DNA of 7,527 bases, taken from positions 1 to 7,527 of the forward strand of contig JACOWO010000138.1 of NCBI GenBank assembly GCA_016176745.1, read 5' to 3'. How positions within the stretch are numbered: the stretch's first letter is position 1; the number at the start of each line of letters is the position of its first letter. The notes beneath the pieces were generated by a model. The model had not been told where the DNA came from. It saw only the letters and a list, made by a program, of their open reading frames with translations, and did no database searches. Below, one piece after another: positions 1-4,975 of this stretch. The translations under genes and the position numbers were made by a program. This DNA is from Nitrosopumilales archaeon. Its GTDB lineage: Archaea > Thermoproteota > Nitrososphaeria > Nitrososphaerales > Nitrosopumilaceae.

Positions 1-473
1 CCATTGATACAAACCAAGTTGACACGATCGGAACAGATCATGTTGCAAATCAACTAAAACTAAAACTAAAAGGAAGTGATGTATGGAACGCTCTTGCTGG
101 ATTTCCTGGAATTGGGACGCTTTTACCTATATTGTTAAGCGAAGGAATTAACAAGAAAAGAATAACACTTCAAAAATTAGTTCAGCTTACTAGCACAAAC
201 GCAGCAAAAATTTTTGGAATGTATCCAAAAAAAGGAATAATCGAAAATGGTTCGGATGCAGATATTACTATGGTAGATTTGAAAAAAGAAATGAAGGTAA
301 GAAGTGAGTTGTTTGGAGGATTTTCTGACTATATTGTATATGAAGGATGGTCACTTACTGGCTGGCCAATAAAAACAATCCTTCGCGGTGAAATTGTTGC
401 TGAAGACTTGCAAGTTGTTGGAAAAGCTGGTTTTGGAAAATTAATAAAAAGACCAGTAACAGCTTTTAACTAG
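1..473 (+). CDS. Dihydropyrimidinase/hydantoinase-like amidohydrolase, C-terminal part (5' end outside window)
   Basis: The frame is open from the left edge (first whole codon at 3) to TAG at 471-473, giving 156 residues of what should be a protein of about 450. The family hydrolyses cyclic amide rings (dihydropyrimidines, hydantoins, dihydroorotate) with a binuclear metal centre. The visible part starts just before a GTDH motif (residues 10-13), whose Asp is the metal-linked catalytic residue of the family. It continues with a GFPGIGTLLPILLSEG stretch that matches the substrate loop and following helix of hydantoinases, then LTSTNAAKIFGMYPKKG and GSDADITMVD, the characteristic return to the small beta domain, and ends with a GWPIKTILRGE segment. 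The metal-binding histidines and carbamylated lysine lie upstream, outside the window. A dihydroorotase role in pyrimidine synthesis is possible; the exact substrate cannot be told from this fragment. An internal TTG at 132 is not the start, because homology continues upstream of it. Confidence 0.88.
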   Translation, partial: IDTNQVDTIGTDHVANQLKLKLKGSDVWNALAGFPGIGTLLPILLSEGINKKRITLQKLVQLTSTNAAKIFGMYPKKGIIENGSDADITMVDLKKEMKVRSELFGGFSDYIVYEGWSLTGWPIKTILRGEIVAEDLQVVGKAGFGKLIKRPVTAFN

Positions 474-488
474 ATTTTAGATTATTAT

Positions 489-506
489 AAAAAAGAAAAA
501 AGAAAA
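489..506 (-). terminator. Oligo-T terminator of the exported-protein gene
   Basis: On the minus strand, shortly after the TAA at 525-523, the sequence reads as three T runs (6, 6 and 4) separated by single C residues. Archaeal RNA polymerase terminates at such T-rich tracts without needing a hairpin. It lies in the 49-nt gap between two convergent genes, where termination is expected. No equally good T tract follows the plus-strand amidohydrolase. Confidence 0.5.
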
Positions 507-522
507 TTTAGTTTAGATATTT

Positions 523-1230
523 TTACTCTTGTAACTCTTCTTCTAGTTCATCTGATGATTCAGATGTTAGGGTAGAAACTATAGGCTCTACATGTACTGA
601 ACCAACTTGCATCATTGTAAGACGCTCGCCTGTGTTTGTGTTATGGAACATTCCGTTTGTGAAAGCAACTGCAAATACTCCATCTTCAGTTGTCGGAGCA
701 TAGTGCCCTACTAGAGTGAGTCTTACTTCTTCGCCATTTTGAAGTATTCCATTTCCTTGCAACATTATTTTGTGTCCTGTCGCAACTCCTTTCAAGTCAA
801 GTTCTGCTTTTCTATCACCTATAGTGATATTTCCAATTGTAGAAATCTTCCACATTCTTTCACCTGCTTTGAAGGCATGACCTGAAAGCGAGACTGATGA
901 TTTATGAGCAAGATCACCAACGATTGTCCAACCACTTGTTTCACCCCTAAAAGAAAGATCAGGTTTTCTGTCTGATTCATGTGTCTTTGTTTCGTCAAAA
1001 ATTTTTGATTTTGCTTCTATTCTGCTTTCAAGTGCAATATTTTTGATTTCTCGAAGTTTTTCCTTTTTGAGTTCTTTTTGTAGTTTTCTTTTATCATCAT
1101 TATCATTGTTAGAGTCATCATTATCTCCTGAATTGCTTTGAGCAAAAACAGAAGATGAAAGAGGTACTATTGCTAATACAGCAAGTATTCCAAGCGCAGT
1201 AAAAAGTCGTATGTCAGTTTTAATTTTCAT
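523..1230 (-). CDS. Exported protein of unknown function with acidic linker and beta-rich C-terminal domain
   Basis: I do not recognise this 235-residue protein. Residues 1-30 form a clear Sec signal peptide: basic start (MKIKTDIR), hydrophobic core 9-24, and a VFA|QS cleavage site after residue 30. Residues 33-46 are an Asp/Asn/Ser low-complexity stretch, followed by a highly charged probable helix (47-82, rich in K and E). Residues about 92-215 alternate hydrophobic and polar residues with many Gly/Thr, suggesting a beta-sandwich or beta-barrel type domain. The tail is acidic (SSDELEEELQE). There is no C-terminal membrane anchor and no cysteine, so the mature product is probably secreted or cell-surface associated. 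ATG at 1230-1228 is the start because it begins the signal peptide. It is a single-gene unit, with a TATA-like box about 24 nt upstream and a T tract behind it. Such proteins are common in Thaumarchaeota, but I assign no function. Confidence 0.8.
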   Translation of the reverse strand: MKIKTDIRLFTALGILAVLAIVPLSSSVFAQSNSGDNDDSNNDNDDKRKLQKELKKEKLREIKNIALESRIEAKSKIFDETKTHESDRKPDLSFRGETSGWTIVGDLAHKSSVSLSGHAFKAGERMWKISTIGNITIGDRKAELDLKGVATGHKIMLQGNGILQNGEEVRLTLVGHYAPTTEDGVFAVAFTNGMFHNTNTGERLTMMQVGSVHVEPIVSTLTSESSDELEEELQE

Positions 1231-1249
1231 TGATAACTGATTATTTTTT

Positions 1250-1258
1250 TATTTTTAA
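1250..1258 (-). promoter_or_regulatory. TATA-like box of the exported-protein gene
   Basis: The minus strand reads TTAAAAATA here, centred about 24 nt before the ATG at 1230. With an archaeal TATA-to-start-site distance of about 26 nt this implies a leaderless or nearly leaderless transcript. The region is generally A-rich, so the exact box is uncertain. Confidence 0.35.
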
Positions 1259-1300
1259 TCGATTGCGCAGCTTTGCTACTGATGAATTATTAGTGATCTA

Positions 1301-1309
1301 GAAGAAAAA
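1301..1309 (-). terminator. Short T tract after rpiA
   Basis: Directly after the rpiA stop codon the minus strand reads TTTTTCTTC. This weak T-rich tract could end the LSm-rpl37e-coiled-coil-rpiA transcript before the promoter of the next gene. Confidence 0.3.
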
Positions 1310-1987
1310 TTATGTTATAATTTCGAATTTTCCGTCTGTGTTTGCTCTGTAAATTACGTCTGGCTTGCGTGAAAATATCCCAACTTCAAGAACTCCTGGC
1401 ATTTGTTTTATTTTTTGTGCTAGTTGCTGTGGTTTTGAAATAGTGCCAAAATCACAATCCAAAATTATGTTTCCATTCTCTGTGACAAATGGGTATCCAC
1501 GCTCAATTGTCCGAATAATCGGTTTTCCGCCTACCTTTTTAATAGATTTTGTGGCTGTGTTTCTTGCCGATGGGTGAACTTCAACAGGAACTGCTCTGTC
1601 AAGTTTTTTTACAAATTTTGATTTGTCTGCCATGATCACAACCTTTTTTGCAGCACTTATCAGAATATTTTCTCGAAGCAATGCACCTCCACCACCTTTG
1701 ATCATATTTTTTTCTACATCAATTTGATCAGCACCATCAAACACAATATCAACGATGTCAACTTGATCAGCTTCGATTAGCTTTATTCCTCCTTGTTCAG
1801 CTGTAAGCTTAATTTGTAGTGATGTTGGAATACATCTAACATTGATTTTTTTTTTCTTCAAAAAGGTTGATAGTGATTTTACAAACGCAGTTGCAGCTCT
1901 GCCACTACCTAAACCAATGACTTGACCATCTTTTACAAACTTTAATGCATCTATTGATAATGCCGCAATGGCATTATCAAATGACAA
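1310..1987 (-). CDS. rpiA: Ribose-5-phosphate isomerase A
   Basis: Interconverts ribose 5-phosphate and ribulose 5-phosphate in the cytoplasm, supplying ribose for nucleotides, histidine and tryptophan. The 225 residues match the usual RpiA length (about 220-230). Visible motifs are the phosphate-binding GLGSGRAATAF (25-35), DGADQID (84-90) with the two catalytic-site aspartates D84 and D87, KGGGGALLRE (97-106) with K97 and the general base E106, ADKSK (120-124) and PVEV (134-137). All key residues are present. The start is TTG at 1987-1985: an in-frame TAG, the stop of the upstream gene, lies directly before it, and no other start codon exists near the N-terminus expected from E. coli RpiA. 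A GAGGT ribosome-binding sequence 7 nt upstream, inside the end of the previous gene, supports this. It is the last gene of the LSm-rpl37e-coiled-coil-rpiA operon and is probably translationally coupled to the gene before it. Confidence 0.95.
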   Translation of the reverse strand: MSFDNAIAALSIDALKFVKDGQVIGLGSGRAATAFVKSLSTFLKKKKINVRCIPTSLQIKLTAEQGGIKLIEADQVDIVDIVFDGADQIDVEKNMIKGGGGALLRENILISAAKKVVIMADKSKFVKKLDRAVPVEVHPSARNTATKSIKKVGGKPIIRTIERGYPFVTENGNIILDCDFGTISKPQQLAQKIKQMPGVLEVGIFSRKPDVIYRANTDGKFEIIT

Positions 1988-2722
1988 CTATTCTACCTCT
2001 GCTTGCTCAAGCTTTGAGAGTGTTTTCATTATCTCGCCTTTTATCTTGTCAAGGTCATCTTCATCTTCTTCTTCCTTTTCATCATCAGGAAGCGTTACCT
2101 TTGGTGTTGGTTTTTTCACTACAGATGGCGAGCTAGATTGTTCTTGTGATTGTTCAATTTTTGGTTGTTCTATTTGTGGAACAACACTAGTATGTTCAAC
2201 AAGTTCGACTTGTTCTTTTTGTGGTCTTGCTAATTCATCTTTTACTTGTGGAACTATCACTTGAGTTTTGAAAAATGATTCAGGAATCTTTTCTGGTAAT
2301 TCTGTAAGTGTAGTAATTTCAAATGGTCTATGAGGTTTTGTTGAAACTGGATCGGGTAATTTTGTTTGAACAATTTCTGTTTTAGTTTGAGCTTGAAGCT
2401 TTGGCTCGATTTCTTTTATTCTCTTTTCAGATATTTGTTGTTCATGCTTGATTTCAAGTGTCTGTGTGTTAGCTAAATTAATTTTTGATGAAAGTTCATA
2501 CAGTCGCTTATCAAGAGTTGATAGTTTTTGATCGTGTTGATAAAGTCTTGATATTGTTTTTGTAAGAATTTCCTTTTCTAACTTGAGTGAATTAATCTGA
2601 TTTTTAATATGTGCATTGGCGCCAAGAGTTGAGATAGTGTGTTTTCCCTTTGGAAATTTCTTAACAGCGGCTGCAGTACATGCACCAGCAAGGGAGCTTA
2701 ATAAAATCGCAATTTCTTGCAT
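1988..2722 (-). CDS. Unrecognised coiled-coil protein with short N-terminal hydrophobic helix
   Basis: I do not recognise this 244-residue protein. Residues 2-20 form a short hydrophobic, Ala-rich helix (MQEIAILLSSLAGACTAAAV) followed by lysines, which could be a membrane anchor or just a buried helix. Residues about 38-112 are a long charged heptad-like helix (INSLKLEKEILTKTISRL, LDKRLYELSSKI), very probably a coiled coil. Residues 115-212 are rich in Pro, Gln, Glu and Thr and look disordered. A strongly acidic patch (213-224) precedes a C-terminal amphipathic helix (225-242). No catalytic motif or metal site is visible. Its ATG directly follows the rpl37e TAA and its TAG directly precedes the rpiA TTG, so it is co-translated with both. 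The composition suggests a scaffold or tether, but that is inference only. The minus-strand assignment is firm because it fills the operon without gaps; antisense frames over it are Ser-rich artefacts. Confidence 0.82.
   Translation of the reverse strand: MQEIAILLSSLAGACTAAAVKKFPKGKHTISTLGANAHIKNQINSLKLEKEILTKTISRLYQHDQKLSTLDKRLYELSSKINLANTQTLEIKHEQQISEKRIKEIEPKLQAQTKTEIVQTKLPDPVSTKPHRPFEITTLTELPEKIPESFFKTQVIVPQVKDELARPQKEQVELVEHTSVVPQIEQPKIEQSQEQSSSPSVVKKPTPKVTLPDDEKEEEDEDDLDKIKGEIMKTLSKLEQAEVE
1995..1999 (-). promoter_or_regulatory. Ribosome binding site of rpiA (decides the TTG start)
   Basis: Minus strand GAGGT, complementary to the archaeal 16S 3' end (CACCUCC), with 7 nt before the TTG at 1987. 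It lies within the last codons of the coiled-coil gene and supports initiation at TTG immediately after the TAG stop. Confidence 0.55.
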
Positions 2723-2890
2723 TTATGTATACCATTTGATCCAGGAATACTTTCTAATTTTTGGGTCAGGGAAACCACAACTTGCACAACGACGAGCTCT
2801 TCTATGGAAGGAATTTTTACCACATCTTCTACATCTAATGTGTGTCTTTTTCCTATTAAAAAGACCCATTGACGCTGTGCCTTTTACCAT
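2723..2890 (-). CDS. rpl37e: Ribosomal protein L37e (55 residues)
   Basis: A small zinc-ribbon protein of the large ribosomal subunit, found in archaea and eukaryotes. Translation from ATG at 2890-2888 to TAA at 2725-2723 gives a 55-residue, very basic protein. It opens with MVKGTASMG, like the family's TKGTPSFG start, then [16 protein letters not shown], and has two zinc-binding pairs, C20xxC23 and C35xxC38, in the order expected for L37e. The ending KYSWIKWYT matches the RKYSW segment of homologues but lacks much of the usual basic tail, so it is slightly short. It sits 12 nt downstream of the LSm stop, a pairing frequent in archaea, and its TAA is directly followed by the ATG of the coiled-coil gene. 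No Shine-Dalgarno-like sequence precedes it, so translation may depend on coupling to LSm. It is easily lost to length cut-offs. Confidence 0.95.
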   Translation of the reverse strand: MVKGTASMGLFNRKKTHIRCRRCGKNSFHRRARRCASCGFPDPKIRKYSWIKWYT

Positions 2891-2902
2891 AGTCTATTCG
2901 CC

Positions 2903-3133
2903 TTATCCAGGAGGTGGAGATATCATAACTACATTATCTCCACGCACAACTATGGTCCCAAGACTCTTTGATTCGCCCTCAGAAGGGATCTCTTCTGACT
3001 GGTCGAGTAGCAGATTCATGTGTTGATCAAAGCCCAACAAATTTCCTCTAATTGTCTTACTACCTTTTAGTTTGATCAAGACAACTTTGTTGATGCTCTC
3101 ATCCAATACTTTTACTGCCATGTCGACTGACAT
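2903..3133 (-). CDS. Sm-like archaeal protein (LSm/SmAP)
   Basis: A small RNA-binding protein that forms a ring, usually a heptamer, and binds U-rich RNA in RNA processing. In 76 residues it shows the Sm1 motif (about 17-48: [20 protein letters not shown], then [11 protein letters not shown]) with the conserved Gly, Asp and Asn of the RNA-binding loop, and Sm2 (58-73: [16 protein letters not shown]) with the RGD signature of the second RNA-binding loop. Length is normal for the family. ATG at 3133 is preferred; a second ATG four codons in (M5) is possible. A TATA-like box about 38 nt upstream would give a leader of roughly 12 nt. It is the first gene of an operon continuing into rpl37e, the coiled-coil gene and rpiA. 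The LSm-L37e pairing is common in archaea and links it to translation and RNA metabolism. Confidence 0.95.
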   Translation of the reverse strand: MSVDMAVKVLDESINKVVLIKLKGSKTIRGNLLGFDQHMNLLLDQSEEIPSEGESKSLGTIVVRGDNVVMISPPPG

Positions 3134-3166
3134 TAAACCACTTATTAGACCAGCTAACGAGGGATT

Positions 3167-3175
3167 ATATTAAAA
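3167..3175 (-). promoter_or_regulatory. TATA box of the LSm-rpl37e-coiled-coil-rpiA operon
   Basis: The minus strand reads TTTAATATA in the 44-nt gap between the creatininase-family stop and the LSm ATG, a good match to the archaeal TATA consensus. It is centred 38 nt before the start, placing initiation near 3145 and a leader of about 12 nt. It is the clearest promoter in the window. Confidence 0.6.
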
Positions 3176-3177
3176 TT

Positions 3178-3918
3178 TCAGTGGTGTAACTTTCGATTTT
3201 TCTCGGTAAGGCAAGTTTGACACGTTTTTGCTAAATTCCTCACAGTTTCTGTAAGGATCCTGTTACCATCACGTCTGGTTGCACGTGTTGGGTCTCCCCA
3301 CACACCGCTTTTTGTAACTTTTGTAAATGACTCTGATGCAAGTTTATTAAGCAGCGCAACTTTGCGTCTTGACAACACATCTGTAACCAAGCCTCTTTTT
3401 GCCTTCTTCATGTTAACCTTGTTTGAAATCGCACGCATAAGCGATGTCTCAACAAAGCCTGCATGATCAAATCGTTGACTCATAAAATGCCAGTATGAGA
3501 AAACAAACACTCTTGTTTTTCCTCTTGTTTGTCGTTTTACTAGTGAAGGAAGACGTTGAAGAAATTTTTGATTGCTATAGTGTCCGTTTATGATAAAAAT
3601 TGTTCTGATGCCATTTTTTGAAAGAGAAGCACAGATTTCAAATATCATTTTCTGTAGTGTCGAGCCTTTTATGCTTAGATTGAAAAGCGGTGCATGTTCA
3701 AAGGAAACACCATATGATATTGTGGGAAGCAATAGAAAATCGCACCTATCTGCGGTTTTTTTTGCAATCTCTGTTACGATATCTGAATCAGTAGATATTG
3801 GTAGGTGTGCTCCGTGCTGTTCTATTGAACCTACGGGAATTATTACTGCCTTTTTTTGGTTTTTAATAATTTTTCTTAGGTCTGGATCAAACTGATTTTT
3901 TAATTCCATTAAATTCAC
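3178..3918 (-). CDS. Creatininase-family metal-dependent amidohydrolase
   Basis: Members of this cytoplasmic family hydrolyse linear or cyclic amides using two metals: creatininase, the archaeal FAPy-nucleotide deformylase ArfB of riboflavin/F420 synthesis, and MftE. The 246 residues show PVGSIEQHGAHLPISTDSD (28-46), with ligands E33, H35 and D44; NGHYSN (111-116), with ligand H113; a SYWHF segment (141-145) as in creatininase; and HAGFVETSLM (152-161), with H152 and E157. GVWGDPTRAT near the C-terminus is also typical. The position of creatininase's second-metal ligand (Glu in NGHYEN) is Ser115 here. GTG at 3918-3916 overlaps the upstream TGA by 4 nt (GTGA), indicating translational coupling; an ATG three codons in (3909) is the alternative start. 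Among possible substrates I favour the FAPy deformylase step because the organism type makes F420 and riboflavin and the partner gene is also a formyl enzyme, but this is inference. True creatinine hydrolysis is unlikely. Confidence 0.88.
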   Translation of the reverse strand: MNLMELKNQFDPDLRKIIKNQKKAVIIPVGSIEQHGAHLPISTDSDIVTEIAKKTADRCDFLLLPTISYGVSFEHAPLFNLSIKGSTLQKMIFEICASLSKNGIRTIFIINGHYSNQKFLQRLPSLVKRQTRGKTRVFVFSYWHFMSQRFDHAGFVETSLMRAISNKVNMKKAKRGLVTDVLSRRKVALLNKLASESFTKVTKSGVWGDPTRATRRDGNRILTETVRNLAKTCQTCLTEKNRKLHH

Positions 3919-4763
3919 TTGGATTTTACATGAACCTTTCTCCAGCGAACATCCAGTTTACCGGAAAGATGCATTTTAACCGCCTTTAGTAATGTCTGTG
4001 CCTCAAGTCTCTGGCCATTTTTCTTCATAGATTCAAGGGTTTCATCTGGATTTACGTTGAAAGAATCTTGAAAAATTATTGGCCCCTGGTCCAAGTTTTC
4101 GGTAACATAATGAGCCGTTACTCCAACAATTTTTGTTCCTCTTTCATAAGCTTGAGCATAAGCCATAGCGCCAGGAAATGCGGGAAGAAGGGACGGATGA
4201 ATATTGATTATCCTATTTGGATATCGCCAAACAAAATTTGGTGTTAAGATCTTCATATAACGTGCAAGAACTATAAGATCAATGCAATATTTTTTGCAAA
4301 TATCAAGAAGTTTTTCCTCTGCCTTTTCCTGATCCCTGTCCACCACCAAAACAAAGGGAATCTTTGCCTTTTTTGCAAGCGGTGCAAGTGTTTTTTCTGT
4401 ACCAACAATTACACAAATTTTCCCTTTAACATCTTTTTTTGAATAAGAATCAAGTAAATCTTCAAGACAATGTGATTCTTTTGTTACAAAAATTGCGATA
4501 TTTTTTTCAGTGTTTGTTTCATGGTGTACGCTTACCTCCATGTTTAGTTTTTTTCCGATCTCTTGTAGTCCTTTGTCGAATTTTTTTATGTCGATCTTTG
4601 TAGAAAATGACGCTTCAAGATACATTCCAAAGAGATTTTTGATTACATTTTGGTTTACTTTTTCAATATTTCCTTTATTTTGAAATACATAATTAGTAAA
4701 AGCTGCAACTACTCCTTCTTTGTCCTTACCAACTACAGTTATACCAACTATTGTTTTCTTCAA
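3915..4763 (-). CDS. purU: ACT-domain formyltetrahydrofolate deformylase-like / formyltransferase-family protein
   Basis: PurU hydrolyses 10-formyltetrahydrofolate to formate and tetrahydrofolate; the related PurN transfers the formyl group to GAR in purine synthesis. The 282-residue length and order fit PurU: an N-terminal ACT domain (about 4-80; GITVVGKDKEGVVAAFTNYV), then the formyltransferase fold from about 88 with KESHCLEDLL (95-104), LARYMKILTPNFV (166-178), NIHPSLLPAFPG (187-198; catalytic N187 and H189) and TAHYVTENLDQGPII (216-230; catalytic D225). The His-to-Asp spacing of 36 equals that in PurN, and HPS rather than PurU's HHS, with a PurN-like tail, makes the substrate uncertain. 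TTG at 4763 is the only usable start; an in-frame stop lies 13 codons upstream. Its TGA overlaps the GTG of the creatininase-family gene, making a two-gene operon. The symbol is given for family, not proven function. Confidence 0.85.
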   Translation of the reverse strand: MKKTIVGITVVGKDKEGVVAAFTNYVFQNKGNIEKVNQNVIKNLFGMYLEASFSTKIDIKKFDKGLQEIGKKLNMEVSVHHETNTEKNIAIFVTKESHCLEDLLDSYSKKDVKGKICVIVGTEKTLAPLAKKAKIPFVLVVDRDQEKAEEKLLDICKKYCIDLIVLARYMKILTPNFVWRYPNRIINIHPSLLPAFPGAMAYAQAYERGTKIVGVTAHYVTENLDQGPIIFQDSFNVNPDETLESMKKNGQRLEAQTLLKAVKMHLSGKLDVRWRKVHVKSK

Positions 4764-4786
4764 CAGACCGTAAAATGGATCATACC

Positions 4787-4794
4787 TTATTAAT
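4787..4794 (-). promoter_or_regulatory. Possible TATA box of the formyl enzyme/creatininase-family operon
   Basis: The minus strand reads ATTAATAA, centred about 27 nt before the TTG at 4763, which would give a leaderless transcript. A second AT-rich candidate (TTTAAGCA) lies just upstream. It separates this operon from the tRNA gene on the same strand. Confidence 0.35.
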
Positions 4795-4813
4795 GCTTAA
4801 AGCACCAAGTTGT

Positions 4814-4845
4814 CGCATCAACTTCTATGATAAAATTTTGATGCG
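4814..4845. repeat. Perfect 8-bp inverted repeat at the tRNA-Leu 3' end
   Basis: CGCATCAA at 4814-4821 and its exact reverse complement TTGATGCG at 4838-4845 are separated by 16 nt. The second arm includes the last four nucleotides of tRNA-Leu (acceptor strand and discriminator base), so in the tRNA precursor the trailer could pair with the mature 3' end. Confidence 0.6.
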
Positions 4846-4926
4846 GGAAGTGGGATTTGAACCCACGAACCCCTAAGAGACAGGGTCCTAAGCCCTGCGC
4901 CTTTGACCAGGCTTGGCAACTCCCGC
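4842..4926 (-). tRNA. tRNA-Leu (anticodon UAG)
   Basis: The 85-nt minus-strand sequence folds into a full cloverleaf. The acceptor GCGGGAG pairs with UUCCCGC (one G-U at the base), with discriminator A. The D-arm stem is GCC/GGC with a GG in the loop, and the anticodon stem CAGGG/CCCUG encloses the loop CUUAGGA. The T arm is GUGGG-UUCAAAU-CCCAC. The long 14-nt variable region (class II) with a short internal stem is typical of Leu. The anticodon UAG (4890-4888) reads CUA and, by wobble, other CUN codons. No intron is present and CCA is not encoded, so CCA must be added after transcription. It is divergent from the glmM-like gene, 49 nt apart. Confidence 0.97.
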
Positions 4927-4938
4927 ATCCCCCATGCC

Positions 4939-4946
4939 TTTAAACA
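4939..4946 (+). promoter_or_regulatory. TATA-like box of the glmM-like gene
   Basis: TTTAAACA, centred about 34 nt before the ATG at 4976, implies a leader of roughly 8 nt. The core TTTAAA is palindromic and lies in the 49-nt divergent gap shared with tRNA-Leu. Confidence 0.4.
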
Positions 4947-4948
4947 CA

Positions 4949-4956
4949 AATTTATC
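4949..4956 (-). promoter_or_regulatory. Possible TATA box of tRNA-Leu
   Basis: The minus strand reads GATAAATT, or an equivalent A/T stretch, centred about 27 nt before the first nucleotide of the mature tRNA. This is the distance expected if transcription starts at or next to the tRNA 5' end. Confidence 0.35.
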
Positions 4957-4975
4957 TATTGTTGATTGAAGTAAA

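Noticed and set aside
132..473. A 113-codon gene starting at TTG 132
   Set aside because: The frame is open to the left edge and hydantoinase motifs (GTDH and the substrate loop) lie upstream of 132, so this is only the tail of a longer gene.
1090..1135. Simple-sequence repeat of TCATCATTATC type
   Set aside because: It encodes the Asp/Asn/Ser linker of the exported protein; low complexity at protein level explains it and no regular repeat unit or array is present.
1700..1780. Repeated TTGATCAGC strings inside rpiA
   Set aside because: Both encode Asp-Gln in similar contexts (EADQVD and GADQID), so the repeat follows from the protein sequence.
1945..2264. Two plus-strand open frames, one very Ser/Cys-rich, opposite the coiled-coil gene and the start of rpiA
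   Set aside because: They are antisense to well-supported genes, and their composition simply mirrors the acidic and Glu/Gln-rich codons of the coiled-coil protein.
2616..3026. A plus-strand open frame, and a perfect AGGAGGTGGAGAT sequence near 2909
   Set aside because: The frame lies opposite rpl37e and LSm, which have clear family motifs. The SD-like string is the complement of the codons for the Pro-Pro-Pro-Gly end of LSm and no plus-strand gene follows it.
3590..3895. Plus-strand 101-codon frame opposite the creatininase-family gene, and a similar one at 1365-1577 opposite rpiA
   Set aside because: The minus-strand genes carry intact catalytic motifs across these stretches; the opposite frames show no homology or start signals.
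4842..4926. tRNA-Leu as an integration (att) site for a mobile element
   Set aside because: No integrase, no duplicated tRNA 3' fragment and no foreign-looking genes are seen nearby; both sides are housekeeping genes.
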